Source: Pieris napi (taxonomy: Eukaryota; Arthropoda; Insecta; Lepidoptera; Pieridae). Taken from it: a stretch of DNA of 64,000 nt. The notes beneath the pieces were generated by a model, which made no database searches, had not been told where the DNA came from, and saw only the letters and a list, made by a program, of their open reading frames with translations. The position numbers and the translations under genes were made by a program. This document shows positions 28,301-34,128 of the stretch, in pieces (within the stretch, counting starts at the first letter, position 1; each line of letters starts with the position of its first letter). Where the stretch lies: assembly GCF_905475465.1 (NCBI RefSeq), contig NC_062245.1, positions 372,001 through 436,000 of the forward strand. The letters run 5' to 3'.

Positions 28301-29983
28301 TGGGTTCATGCTTGCTGAGAACATCTCGCACGGATTGCTTTTGAGGAAGGTGAGCGCTAATTAATCCATCTTGAAGTGACAGTTATTTATTTATTTACAC
28401 TTCGTTACCTTATACAAAAACATACATATAAAAAAAGCAGTTTACATTAGTTATTAGGCAACGGGCGGTCTTATCGCTAACAAGCGATTTCTCCCAGGCA
28501 ACCCTAATATGTTAATGAGCATGTAGAATGTTTTTTATATAGTTTTAAAACATAATTGTTATTTGTTAAGTTAATATTCATTTCTAGATTGACTGAAAAT
28601 CGTCAATGTCGTAATAGCAAAATCTATTTTTATCAGGTTAAATTAAGTTGAATTTTTCGTAATATACGATTTAGACATTGTTGTTATGTATTTAGTGTAA
28701 CAGTCGTAATAGTGAAGAACAAGTATAGACTTGTTCTTTGTTCCCGAGGCAAGCGATATGAAAAATTCGCAGAACAAAAATCTTAACGTGAAAACTATTT
28801 CGAAGTTCGAATAGAAACTTCATAAGAATCGAGTCTTGAAATGCCAATGTTTGTTTATATTGGCAGGTGCCAGTCCTGCAATACCTGTACTACTTAGCCC
28901 AGATCTACATCGCGATGTCACCTCTGAGTAACAACTCCCTCTTTCTCAATTACCATCGCAATCCGCTTCCGGAGTTCCTGGCACGAGGCCTTTGCATCAC
29001 ACTCAGTACTGATGACCCGCTGCAGTTCCACTTCACCAAGGTAAGGGCTCCCGTAGATTTTTTAGAGAAAAGCCGGCGTAAAATACTCTCCATACTCTTT
29101 TAAAATAGCAAATCATCAAACACACTTAAAACAAATATCGCAAATTAATAAGAAGTAGCCTGTCTAGCACTAGTCCCAGGCCCTTTTATCAACTAGATAA
29201 TCGTTGACTTTATAGTAAGCCTTTTTACACAGCTTTTCTTTAATACATTTCTTAAATTTATTAAGAGAGAAAAGAGCCTTAAACAAAAAAATAAGGTCTG
29301 TATGTAGCAACTGAAACTGAAAGAATTTAAGAATTCTTACTTAAATTATCGTAGGCTCTAATTGCGTCTTTATTGTTTCGTTGAACTATTTCTCAATAAA
29401 GGTTCCTTAATATTCCAGGAGCCTCTAATGGAGGAATACAGCATTGCGGCGCAGGTGTGGAAGCTCAGCTCGTGTGACATGTGTGAGCTCGCACGGAACT
29501 CGGTGCTCATGTCGGGCTTCCCGCACGAGGTACTTCTATTATTTATGGAATTTACTGTAGCTTTGCAAATCATTCCAAAATCAGCAGTATCCGGTTCACA
29601 AGACACTTTCTTTTGCGAACTAGCGACATGTGGAAGCGAACCCCGGTGGTGGTCTTCCCTGGTAGATACGACCTCCAATTGTTTAAAGAAGAAGTCCCTC
29701 AAAGGCCGGCAACGTACCCACTAAAATGGCTGCGATGTCTGCCCTTTTTGAGCGTCTCGTAGACTCGTTTGCCCCCCTTTAATATAAAAACAAACGAATA
29801 GATTTACAGAGAAATCTTCTTATCTTGCAGATGAAACAATATTGGCTCGGTCCCACCTACACGAAGGAGGGTGTGGCCGCAAACGATATAACTCGCACTA
29901 ACGTACCGGATATACGTATCTCCTTCCGTTATGAGACTATACTCGACGAACTAACCAATATATTCAAGGTAAGACAATTTTAG
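1261..29983 (+). CDS. AMPD: AMP deaminase, paralogue 1 (16 exons)
   Basis: Cytosolic enzyme that deaminates AMP to IMP and ammonia in the purine nucleotide cycle. Exons: 1261-1333, 17126-17267, 18595-18754, 19026-19212, 19838-20051, 20167-20292, 20441-20534, 20643-20747, 22474-22605, 22959-23122, 23422-23545, 23977-24143, 28229-28349, 28867-29040, 29419-29529, 29831-29983. All introns are GT-AG and the phases sum to 748 residues, close to the usual AMPD length. Zinc ligands are visible: THIHAAS (His306, His308), VLRPHCGEAG (His575) and LSTDDPLQFH (Asp652/653). The N-terminus is variable, with alternative first exons at 9221 and 13638. The last codons VRQF-stop are read through a good donor (gtaaga at 29969); splicing there to 30554-30574 would instead end in DGMSTR. 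Intron 1 is 15.8 kb and holds a tRNA gene and a tandem duplication; intron 12 holds a full-length LINE frame. I am sure of the family, less so of the C-terminus. Confidence 0.95.
1557..1642 (-). tRNA. tRNA-Tyr: tRNA-Tyr (GUA), intron-containing
   Basis: Read on the minus strand it folds as a full cloverleaf: 7-bp acceptor stem (CCTTCGA with TCGAAGG, discriminator A), D arm, anticodon stem GTGGA/TCCAT with loop CTGTAGA, variable loop AGGTC, and T arm GCTGG-TTCAAAT-CCGGC. A 13-base intron (aggttaagctgtc) follows the base 3' of anticodon GTA, the canonical place and normal for eukaryotic tRNA-Tyr. The mature RNA would be 73 nt. An A5 run at 1541-1545 gives a Pol III terminator on the minus strand. 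It lies antisense inside intron 1 of the AMP deaminase gene. Confidence 0.95.
2983..3145. mobile_element. MITE with 42-bp perfect inverted repeats and TAA target duplication
   Basis: Left end AGGCCGATTTACATTATC is repeated perfectly in inverse at the right end for about 42 bases. The 163-bp element is flanked on both sides by TAA, the 3-bp target-site duplication typical of PIF/Harbinger elements. It has no coding capacity. The near-perfect ends suggest a fairly recent insertion into AMPD intron 1. Confidence 0.8.
4174..4994 (+). mobile_element. PIF/Harbinger-like DNA transposon relic
   Basis: Inverted ends GGTGCGCTTACACG and CGTGTAAGCGCACC bound 821 bp. Inside, from ATG 4368, the frame starts MDDILLAAACCAF and then a basic stretch including RQIWVRSFLAKRPQF before a stop. 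A second frame around 4630-4690 reads FKNFTRMSRTYFELLLNKV. Both pieces resemble the N-terminal part of PIF/Harbinger transposases, by memory of the family. The DDE catalytic part is missing, and an AT-rich inverted repeat (about 4505-4615) separates the pieces. It is a deleted, non-autonomous copy. TSD not clearly resolved. Confidence 0.6.
5568..5832 (+). repeat. tRNA-derived SINE
   Basis: Contains a Pol III B-box-like sequence (aggttccatcccc) near its head, then the body seen in other copies here: gtgaggaaaccggc, cccaaaaagtcgacggcg, gacaaatgatcatgaaacag, and the tail gttgtagcaccactg. Related copies lie at 45795-46050 (minus), 48236-48530, 58325-58565 and, more diverged, at 37052-37215. This is a family widespread in Lepidoptera. 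It lies in AMPD intron 1. Confidence 0.75.
6235..6605 (+). repeat. Dispersed repeat, also present at 60585-60930
   Basis: Strong similarity to 60585-60930, for example ttcgtaaagagaatttatga and catatctt followed by tttt. It ends with an aagaagtttcacttctgac motif and tacgcacgcac. A piece of the same end in inverse lies at 7893-7945. Probably a non-autonomous DNA element; no coding frame and family not recognised. The left limit is approximate. Confidence 0.55.
6807..7144 (+). mobile_element. Non-autonomous Helitron-like element
   Basis: Starts TCTCTATATATG, contains ttctcgtgtcacaatgttcg and cgattcttatgaattttatg, and ends ...gtcggatcaggtag before t. It matches the element at 14385-14743, whose TC...CTAG ends and A/T target are proven by an empty site. 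Here the end is GTAG instead of CTAG, probably by mutation. It lies in AMPD intron 1. Confidence 0.65.
8420..8855. mobile_element. Nested MITE insertion absent from duplication unit 2
   Basis: Unit 2 reads straight through this point (gcgtttcatccgtaaaa at about 13418), so the segment is an insertion in unit 1 or a clean loss in unit 2. The inner part, 8623-8855, has ends ggattatttttccgaccc and the inverse, about 45 bp each. The outer part, 8428-8620, has its own inverted pair (taccacaagagcttcaaaat with its inverse). A related copy lacking the outer hairpin lies at 47376-47642. Confidence 0.7.
8915..9060 (+). repeat. Retrotransposon 3' tail
   Basis: Contains ttagcgataaggccgcccgt and ends cgaagtgtaaataaataaat, a common lepidopteran retroelement tail. 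A minus-strand copy lies at 28380-28515. It is absent at the matching place of unit 2, where the sequence continues from the aagtatatacag motif. Family not determined. Confidence 0.5.
9221..9290 (+). CDS. AMPD: AMP deaminase alternative first exon 1B (copy 1)
   Basis: Starts with ATG and codes for 23 residues beginning MYSFDKDLWHVSRSQ, followed by the donor gtaatg. Its 70 bases leave one base over, the same phase as exon 1A, so it joins exon 2 at 17126 in frame with a glycine codon. The exon is identical to 13638-13707 over all 70 bases. No acceptor is visible at its 5' side, which argues for a transcription-start exon driven by an internal promoter. Confidence 0.75.
11110..11330 (-). repeat. 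LINE 3'-end fragment
   Basis: Same family as 1-610 and 63120-63480: cattcatataggtaacac, agaactggcaataaactctc and cgccactccg. It interrupts duplication unit 1; unit 2 lacks it and reads from ttacgtacg into acaccatgttccac at about 15345, so the insertion postdates the duplication. Confidence 0.55.
13078..13086 (+). other. Duplicated splice acceptor of AMPD exon 2 at the duplication junction
   Basis: The sequence ttattacag followed by gtagtga is the same as at the authentic exon 2 acceptor (17124-17125), then switches to the start of unit 1 (cagaattgcc). The breakpoint overlaps by two or three bases. The upstream 90 bases match the true acceptor region with only about three differences. Use of this site from exon 1A or 1B would add SDRIAI and then a stop. 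Confidence 0.8.
13638..13707 (+). CDS. AMPD: AMP deaminase alternative first exon 1B (copy 2)
   Basis: Identical to 9221-9290, including ATG, 70-base length and donor gtaatg. The exact match extends 65 bases upstream and 12 into the intron (13573-13719), longer than expected given the few-percent divergence nearby. It is the copy nearest exon 2, and no duplicated acceptor stands between it and 17126, so it may be the more reliable of the two. Confidence 0.75.
14385..14743 (+). mobile_element. Non-autonomous Helitron with defined ends
   Basis: Unit 1 of the duplication has the empty site ctattatagctt (about 10364). Unit 2 has the same sequence split between A and T by 359 bp that starts TCTCTATATA and ends GGGTCAGCTAG. 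The 5' TC, 3' CTAG, insertion between A and T and lack of a target duplication are all diagnostic of Helitrons. Related copies: 6807-7144, 47054-47354 and a reversed piece near 43318-43489. Confidence 0.85.
17268..18594 (+). other. AMPD intron 2, no recognised feature
   Basis: Intron of 1.3 kb from gtaagt to ttttag. It contains only short frames without family resemblance. I see no RNA gene or clear repeat in it. Confidence 0.5.
19310..19480 (+). repeat. LINE 3'-end fragment (family of 24178-27640)
   Basis: Matches the end of the full-length LINE in inverse: ccgaaccaattcgacttagg, ggtcggcaacgcacttgcga and gccctctggcattgag. Coding remnant with stops, 5'-truncated, inside AMPD intron 4. Other plus-oriented copies are at 32900-33065, 53835-54055 and 59885-59985. 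Confidence 0.7.
20844..22446. mobile_element. 1.6-kb non-coding TIR transposon with 5-bp target duplication
   Basis: Ends GGTAGGGGAGCCCA and TGGGCTCCCCTACC are exact inverses for 14 bases, with a second shared subterminal stretch (ggatttact). Both flanks carry ATAAT as a 5-bp target duplication. Inside are eight copies of GTCAGAT/ATCTGAC: forward at 21029, 21159, 21297, 22064 and 22204; reverse at 21213, 21351 and 22258. Several extend to CGAGCGCGTCAGAT. No long open frame exists, so it must move, if at all, with a transposase made elsewhere. It sits between AMPD exons 8 and 9. Family not recognised. Confidence 0.85.
22764..22782. repeat. Short trinucleotide microsatellite
   Basis: Run of (ATC) units inside AMPD intron 9. 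It is low in copy number and has no apparent function. Confidence 0.6.
24178..27640 (-). mobile_element. Near full-length non-LTR retrotransposon (CR1/Jockey group)
   Basis: Minus-oriented element in AMPD intron 12. It ends in a poly-A tail, seen as a T run at 24179-24198, and holds one intact frame at 24196-27360. The 5' side (27361-27640) is GC-richer than the surroundings, with a hairpin-forming pair ggtgaaataacctgtgac / gaggttatttcatc, probably the 5' UTR. No ORF1 (gag-like) frame is visible, so either the family lacks one or this copy is 5'-truncated. I could not fix a target duplication. Confidence 0.8.
24196..27360 (-). CDS. LINE endonuclease/reverse transcriptase polyprotein, intact
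   Basis: The 1054-residue frame runs without a stop. A glycine/proline-rich N-terminus (to about residue 65) precedes an APE-type endonuclease at about 70-290, with TETQ (101-104), GDFNAHH (208-214) and SSDHCVV (281-287). Reverse transcriptase follows at about 510-780, with GVPQGCVLSP (715-724) and YADD (743-746). A C-terminal domain continues to the end, including the FKKRAYRFLKGRQR region also found in the truncated copies. The protein would nick target DNA and copy its own RNA at the nick. Frame integrity suggests a young copy. Reading starts at the first ATG in frame; start choice is uncertain. It is transcribed opposite to AMPD. Confidence 0.85.
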   Translation of the reverse strand: MKVQKKENLPQGGTTRARVGESPSGRPTPGHGAPGGGRTGCPSYSGGGNSALNNRNSYRSRGKRSNSTLAVDFTNVRGLNSNINAVHYHLETAKPALLFLTETQISSPADTSYLSYPGYKLEHSFVPRAGVCVYVREDICSRRLGTLEGRDLSNLWLRVDCDDHPRFYACLYRSHSGNTETDRLIEHIQMATDSLLERVPTAEIVILGDFNAHHADWLGSETTDHAGRPFHDFALAYDLTQMVPAITRIPDVDGHKPSLLDLLLTSHPENYQVSVDPPLGSSDHCVVRSTVPSTRPSRPRFMGCRRIWHYKSADWDGMRSFFASYPWGPMCFSPEAPDSVAASVAEVVLQGMELFIPFSAVPIGGKSQPWFKRSCKAASRRKPECFKAWAVAAKSRDANTSELKTAYNSASRSFKREITKAKSEHIARFGERLAQLPSGTRAFWSLAKAVQGNFCQPAIPPLHREDDSLAHTAKEKADLLGCLFASNSTLDDRGRSPPTISRCDSSMPEITFQQRAVRKALSSLDIHKSSGPDGIPPIVLRTCAPELAPVLTRLFRYLYLLGTAPKCWKTASIHPIPKKGDRSDPSNYRPIAITSLFSKIMETIINSQLLRYLEGHQLISDSQYGFRRGRSAGDLLVYLTHRWAEAIESKGEALAVSLDIAKAFDRVWHRALLSKLPAYGLPEKLCDWISSFLADRSIKVVIDGACSDLKPVNAGVPQGCVLSPTLFLLHINDMLQLSNIHCYADDSTGDTFYTGRAGISRAVVDEYRNKLVSEVETLLRGVSDWGRLNLVQFNPKKTQVCAFSAKKTPFVATPLFENTLLKATASIGILGVDISNDVQFRGHLEGKAKLASKKLGVLSKARRYFTPGHRIQLYKAQIRPHMEYCSHLWAGAPQYQLLPLDRIQRRAVRIVDDQSLSERLDPLALRRDVGSLCIFYRIYHGECSEELFGLIPAAEFHHRTSRQNTKFHPYHLDVRRSTTERFSRQFLPRTTTMWNQLPTEVFPNQFDLGSFKKRAYRFLKGRQRTREPSGIESVHGRRYHLTSGEPPARLPPVL
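28380..28515 (-). repeat. Retrotransposon 3' tail
   Basis: Inverse of the tail at 8915-9060: ttacacttcgtt, aacgggcggtcttatcgcta and ctcccaggcaaccct. It lies just inside AMPD intron 13. Confidence 0.5.
29050..29290 (-). repeat. LINE 3'-end fragment (family of 49640-50105)
   Basis: In inverse this matches 49750-49990: the shared phrases include ccttttatcaactagataat and tttatagtaagcctttttac. The remnant encodes a basic C-terminal tail with stops. It lies in AMPD intron 14. Confidence 0.65.
29685..29795 (+). repeat. Short LINE tail fragment
   Basis: Contains caaaggccggcaacgtaccc and ctcgtttgcccccctttaat, shared with 59775-59880. It is a second subfamily of the tail seen at the end of the LINE at 24178. 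Located in AMPD intron 15. Confidence 0.55.
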
Positions 29984-32210
29984 ATTTTTTAATATTTTCC
30001 AACTAGATAGCAAACGCATAAATAATAAAATAAATTATCTAAACCAATATTTCATTTTAACTGGCATTACAAATATCAAATTTGAGGGTATTAATTTTTT
30101 TCGTTTATCAGTTTTTTTCTTCTATTGAAAATAATATATGTTCATACCAAAAGTTTATATGTACGCCTAATAATATATTACGATTTTAACTAATATCCAC
30201 ACACACATAAACACACAGACTTACACGCATTATATGTGATACAACACATAATATTTAAATAATCAAATTATCCGGGCTTTATTAAGCAAATCCTCTGGTC
30301 GGCCGATCTGTGCTTTTTGCTTTTCTTATCACACATGAGGCAGAATAATTAAGCCAGTTCTGAGTAAAACGTATAATTAATATTGAAAAACAATTTAAGA
30401 GATTTACGGCGTTTTCTATCAGATAACAATGTCATACATTAAAAACTATAGCTTTTTGTAATGTAGTAATTGTTTGTGTATGTGTGTGTGCTCACGATTT
30501 AGTTTTAACCTTAATTCTTGTCATCTATTTGCATCTGAGAAATACCGTTACAGGACGGGATGTCGACTCGCTGAAACCGGATGGGACTGCTTTTGATATC
30601 ATTTTGTATAATGTATAAAGAGCAGTAGATTAAAAAAAAAAATTATAAGACCATAAAAAAAATTGTTTTGTTTAAATATTGTACCAATTAATACTAATCA
30701 AAGCAATTTTTCTCTTTTTCTTTTGCATTCCAAAACAATGGTTTACGCGGTTGCAATTTTTATTAATATGACATAAAAAAACTGCTATTTGTACATTTAA
30801 TTCATTTGAATGATTGCTCATTTATTGTGGTTAGTTGTTTAAGTTAAAAAACATAAACCATTGATCTACTGCTTTTTATTAATGTATATTTTCTTCTTCT
30901 AACTTCTGTAGTTTTGGATATATGTATTATATATTTCATCTAATCCACACTTCCACTTAATTGTATTTTAATCATTGTTAATTTAATTGTCTAACATATG
31001 CTGGTATATTTATGGGTTAAGAATCATTTGCTTTTGGGGTGATGTATAATGATACTGATGTGATAATTAGGTGCGAATTGCTTCTGAAATCTATTTCATC
31101 TTTTTTTATCATTATAAAACATTTTTTACTGGTTAATTGTATTAAAATTAACCAATACAAAATGTCTAAAATAATTATTTAAAAATTCAAGAATCTAAAT
31201 GGACCTTGTCACAAGTGTTGCAGAGAATAGGAATATTTTTAGGATGCCGTTTAGTCAAAAATTGTAATCCACAAATAAAAATATTTGGTCCCTTTTAGTG
31301 ATACTATATCTAATTGAATATTTGTCAAATTTTGCCTTTGGGTATAAGATGTAATCTATATATATATATAGTACTATATACTATAAACGTATATATGTAG
31401 CGTCTATATATGGGCTATTAATTGTATTCTGACAGTGTTTTAATTTAAACTAATTTAAGGGTTATTACATTATTTCGTTCCAAATGGCTAAAGTTAGTTA
31501 AGTTTAACAACTTGTTGCAGTCTCCCGCTGACCATAGACTGTAGAGTAAATGACATAAACTATTTTTTTAAGTTCAAAAAGTCACTATATGTTTGTTTTA
31601 AATGTGCTAATGTGTGTCTAAGAAGCTTATGTTGTTGTTTGTATTGCATGATTTTACAAACATTGCGTTGACTAATTATAATGTCTTAGCTATATTTTCT
31701 CCCAAAAATCTTTATAACAGACAAAAAGTTTTTATATGCTGAGACATATCTGATTATATTATCATCAACTTTATGTCTCGGCAATAGAAATGTGTTTTCA
31801 GTACACAACATTACTTGTAGTTTTTCTATCATAGTAAGTCCAAATAGGTTATATTTTTTTAAATTTCTTATAGATTTTTTTTCAAACCAACAATTCTAAC
31901 ATGCAATCTAAGTAAACTAAAATTTTGCTTGAAGTTTTTTAACATTTCTTGTTCACATAATATATTACCTAAGTACTTATTATGTAGATGATTTTATTGT
32001 ATAAATAATCAATTTCGTACAGCATTATACAATTTATATTAATGAAATCAATGTTACCATGTTGTTGGAAATAAAATTGCTATTATATATCTACTATTTT
32101 GATTAAATAAACTAAACGTGTTTTTTACCAAGGAATTCAGTGTTATTTATTTATATATAAATATAAATACCTAAATAAAAAATTTAAGCTAAAAATACAA
32201 TATATTTCAC
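29984..32210 (+). other. AMPD paralogue 1 3' UTR or intergenic region
   Basis: Two kilobases of AT-rich DNA follow the stop at 29981-29983. A possible extra terminal exon is 30554-30574 (after ccgttacag), coding DGMSTR and a stop. Candidate poly(A) signals lie near 32068 and 32104 (aataaa). There is a purine/pyrimidine TG-rich stretch at 30474-30492. I see no other gene. Confidence 0.4.
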
Positions 32211-32450
32211 TCAAAATAACTTAAAATTGTCTATGGTCCCGGGTTCGAGATCGTCGAGCACAGTCTGCGGCACGTATTTGCCACATGAGGCTTCATTATA
32301 GTACACGTTGAATCGCTGGAGCTGTAGATTGGAGTCGCTTTGATAAGCTCCGGTTGGGTCGATTCCATGTTCATCCGAGATAACCTCCCAGAACTTAGCT
32401 CCACTCTGATTTCCACATTGCCCGGTTTTGATGTGGACGATTTCCCTCGA
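32211..32450 (-). pseudogene. Beta-tubulin N-terminal fragment
   Basis: On the minus strand the frame starts at 32450 with REIVHIKTGQCGNQSGAKFW, preceded by a serine codon where the initiator Met should be. It continues with FWEVISDEHGIDPTGAY, LQRFNVYYNEASCGKYVP and DLEPGTIDN, then FKLF and a stop. These are the first 70 or so residues of beta-tubulin, with substitutions at normally invariant sites (GQCGNQIG has become GQCGNQSG). The start codon is lost and over 80 percent of the protein is missing. No intron interrupts the fragment. It is a dead copy, either a truncated retrocopy or a stray exon duplication. Confidence 0.8.
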
Positions 32451-32899
32451 ATTTTCCCACGAAAAATTTCAGGCCTAAAATCTAGACTGATAAAATTTAG
32501 CCTTTTAAAATAATCATTAAATAGTAAAAGAATAAAAAAAAATGTGCATCACTTAGGAAATTATATAAGATAATAAATAACTTTATATTCTATGCTTTAG
32601 ATAAAGCGGAGTGGGACACCAATCCCTTGTTAAGGTAGTCATCAGAGAATGCTGAGTTACCCAATGTCCTAACTTTTACATATATACCTTAGAATGGTTG
32701 AAATTATTAATAATTAAAATTAGGCATTCTCCCGCTAAAGGCATGATATTGTTAAACACATTGTCTACATAACGGTCAACCCTAATCATACAATACATTA
32801 TCGGCATTTCAATACGACGTGGACTAAAGATAAACCATATCTGTTACCATGGTTACCATTATGACACTGATCTCATCGAAGCCATGGTAACCAGTAGTA

Positions 32900-33065
32900 T
32901 TTTTTTGACTTAAGGACCTTCAAAGAAAGAGCGTTCCAATTTTTTAAAGACCGGCAACGCACTCGCGAGCCCTCTAGCATTGAGAGTGTCCATGGGCGGT
33001 ATAACTTAACATCAGATGAGCCTCCTCCCCGTTTACCCCCTGTTCTATAAAGAAAGTCTTTAGTC
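32900..33065 (+). repeat. LINE 3'-end fragment (family of 24178-27640)
   Basis: Shares ggcaacgcactcgcgagccc and tgagagtgtccatgggcggt with the end of the full LINE, in opposite orientation. 5'-truncated with stops. Confidence 0.7.
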
Positions 33066-33530
33066 CACGTTTTATAATAAGGCCGCCTAACTTCGAGCAT
33101 ATTCCTGACTAAAACACATGTTTTACCTGTTTAGAATGCATCATAAATATTTCTTTATGGCGAAATAGATTGATGTACGATTTCAATTTTCTGTGTCTGT
33201 GCTGTGTTAACAGGTAAATAACAATTTATTATTATTCATTAAACTGAATATGGCATTTTACAAATCTTATAAACTACTACGTACTTTGTATAACCTACTC
33301 CTCATTGCCATCACTATGTATTTAACTTCCAGTTTGCCTTATTTGTATCAGTAGTAGTTTCAGCACATAAGTTGGCCAGATTTTGCGTGATGATGGAAAG
33401 TTTGCCTTTAAAACGACTTGCGCATCGAATAACACTGCCCAACTCATTTGCCGTAGACCACACTGTTTATATAAGCTAGATTTTATTATGTACGGAATTT
33501 TCCAGGCGAGGCAGGCTTTCCACGAGCCCA
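33066..33530. other. Intergenic, nothing firm
   Basis: AT-rich DNA between a LINE tail and a small frame. An open minus-strand frame at 33322-33552 has no recognisable family resemblance and overlaps the small plus-strand frame at 33531. I call no gene here. Confidence 0.3.
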
Positions 33531-33683
33531 ATGGAGTTCCAGAACCTTCCACTTCCGCCTCTTGAAATAAACGTTCCAGTTGACAGCCTCAAGCGACGCT
33601 TGAGTGACGTAGCCAAAGCAGAAATAAACTGGAAATTAATATTAACTATGTTTAGAATGGCATTTTTTATTTGGGTTTTATAA
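33531..33683 (+). CDS. Possible 50-residue small protein, unrecognised
   Basis: ATG at 33531 opens a frame starting MEFQNLPLPPLEINV, with a basic central part (DSLKRRLSD) and a hydrophobic C-terminus (LTMFRMAFFIWVL) before TAA at 33681. A poly(A) signal (aataaa, 33729) follows 45 bases later. An acceptor-like ttttccag stands at 33508, so it could also be a last exon. Proline-rich start and hydrophobic end resemble a membrane micropeptide, but I know no such family, and chance frames of this length are common. Low confidence. Confidence 0.2.
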   Translation: MEFQNLPLPPLEINVPVDSLKRRLSDVAKAEINWKLILTMFRMAFFIWVL

Positions 33684-33689
33684 AATGTA

Positions 33690-34128
33690 CGTTGTGTAAT
33701 TTTCTATAACGATATTATTTTTATTTTAATAAATGGATTAAAAATGTAGTAGTGTCTTTAATTGTTAATCAACTTATTTGACTCTAAAAATTATTCTATA
33801 ATATAATTATTTAATTATTTAAATTTGTCAAAAAAGTAATTTCATATAGCAGAACCTCTGAGTAAGCATAGTTTAGAGAACTTTTAAATATATTCACGCT
33901 CGAAGTTTATCATGCGCTCATCGTGTTTTCTAATATAGAATTCTTATATACCACAGATAAGAAATAATTAAAATAAAATGCTAGGCAACCTCTTCGGTTT
34001 TTAACTTTACCTCCAAAATTAAGTCTATTGGGCAATCTGACGTCTCAAATCATCCGTATAATTTATAACAATATGGGATTCATATAATAATAAATAAAAG
34101 CGAAAAATGATCTGGAAATAAGGACAAA
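33690..34128 (+). other. Upstream region of AMP deaminase paralogue 2
   Basis: AT-rich DNA preceding the putative first ATG at 34129. No promoter element can be named with confidence. Confidence 0.3.

Noticed and set aside
30190..30500. CA/TG-rich stretches, checked as a repeat array
   Set aside because: Too short and irregular for a notable satellite, and there is no CRISPR-like spacing.
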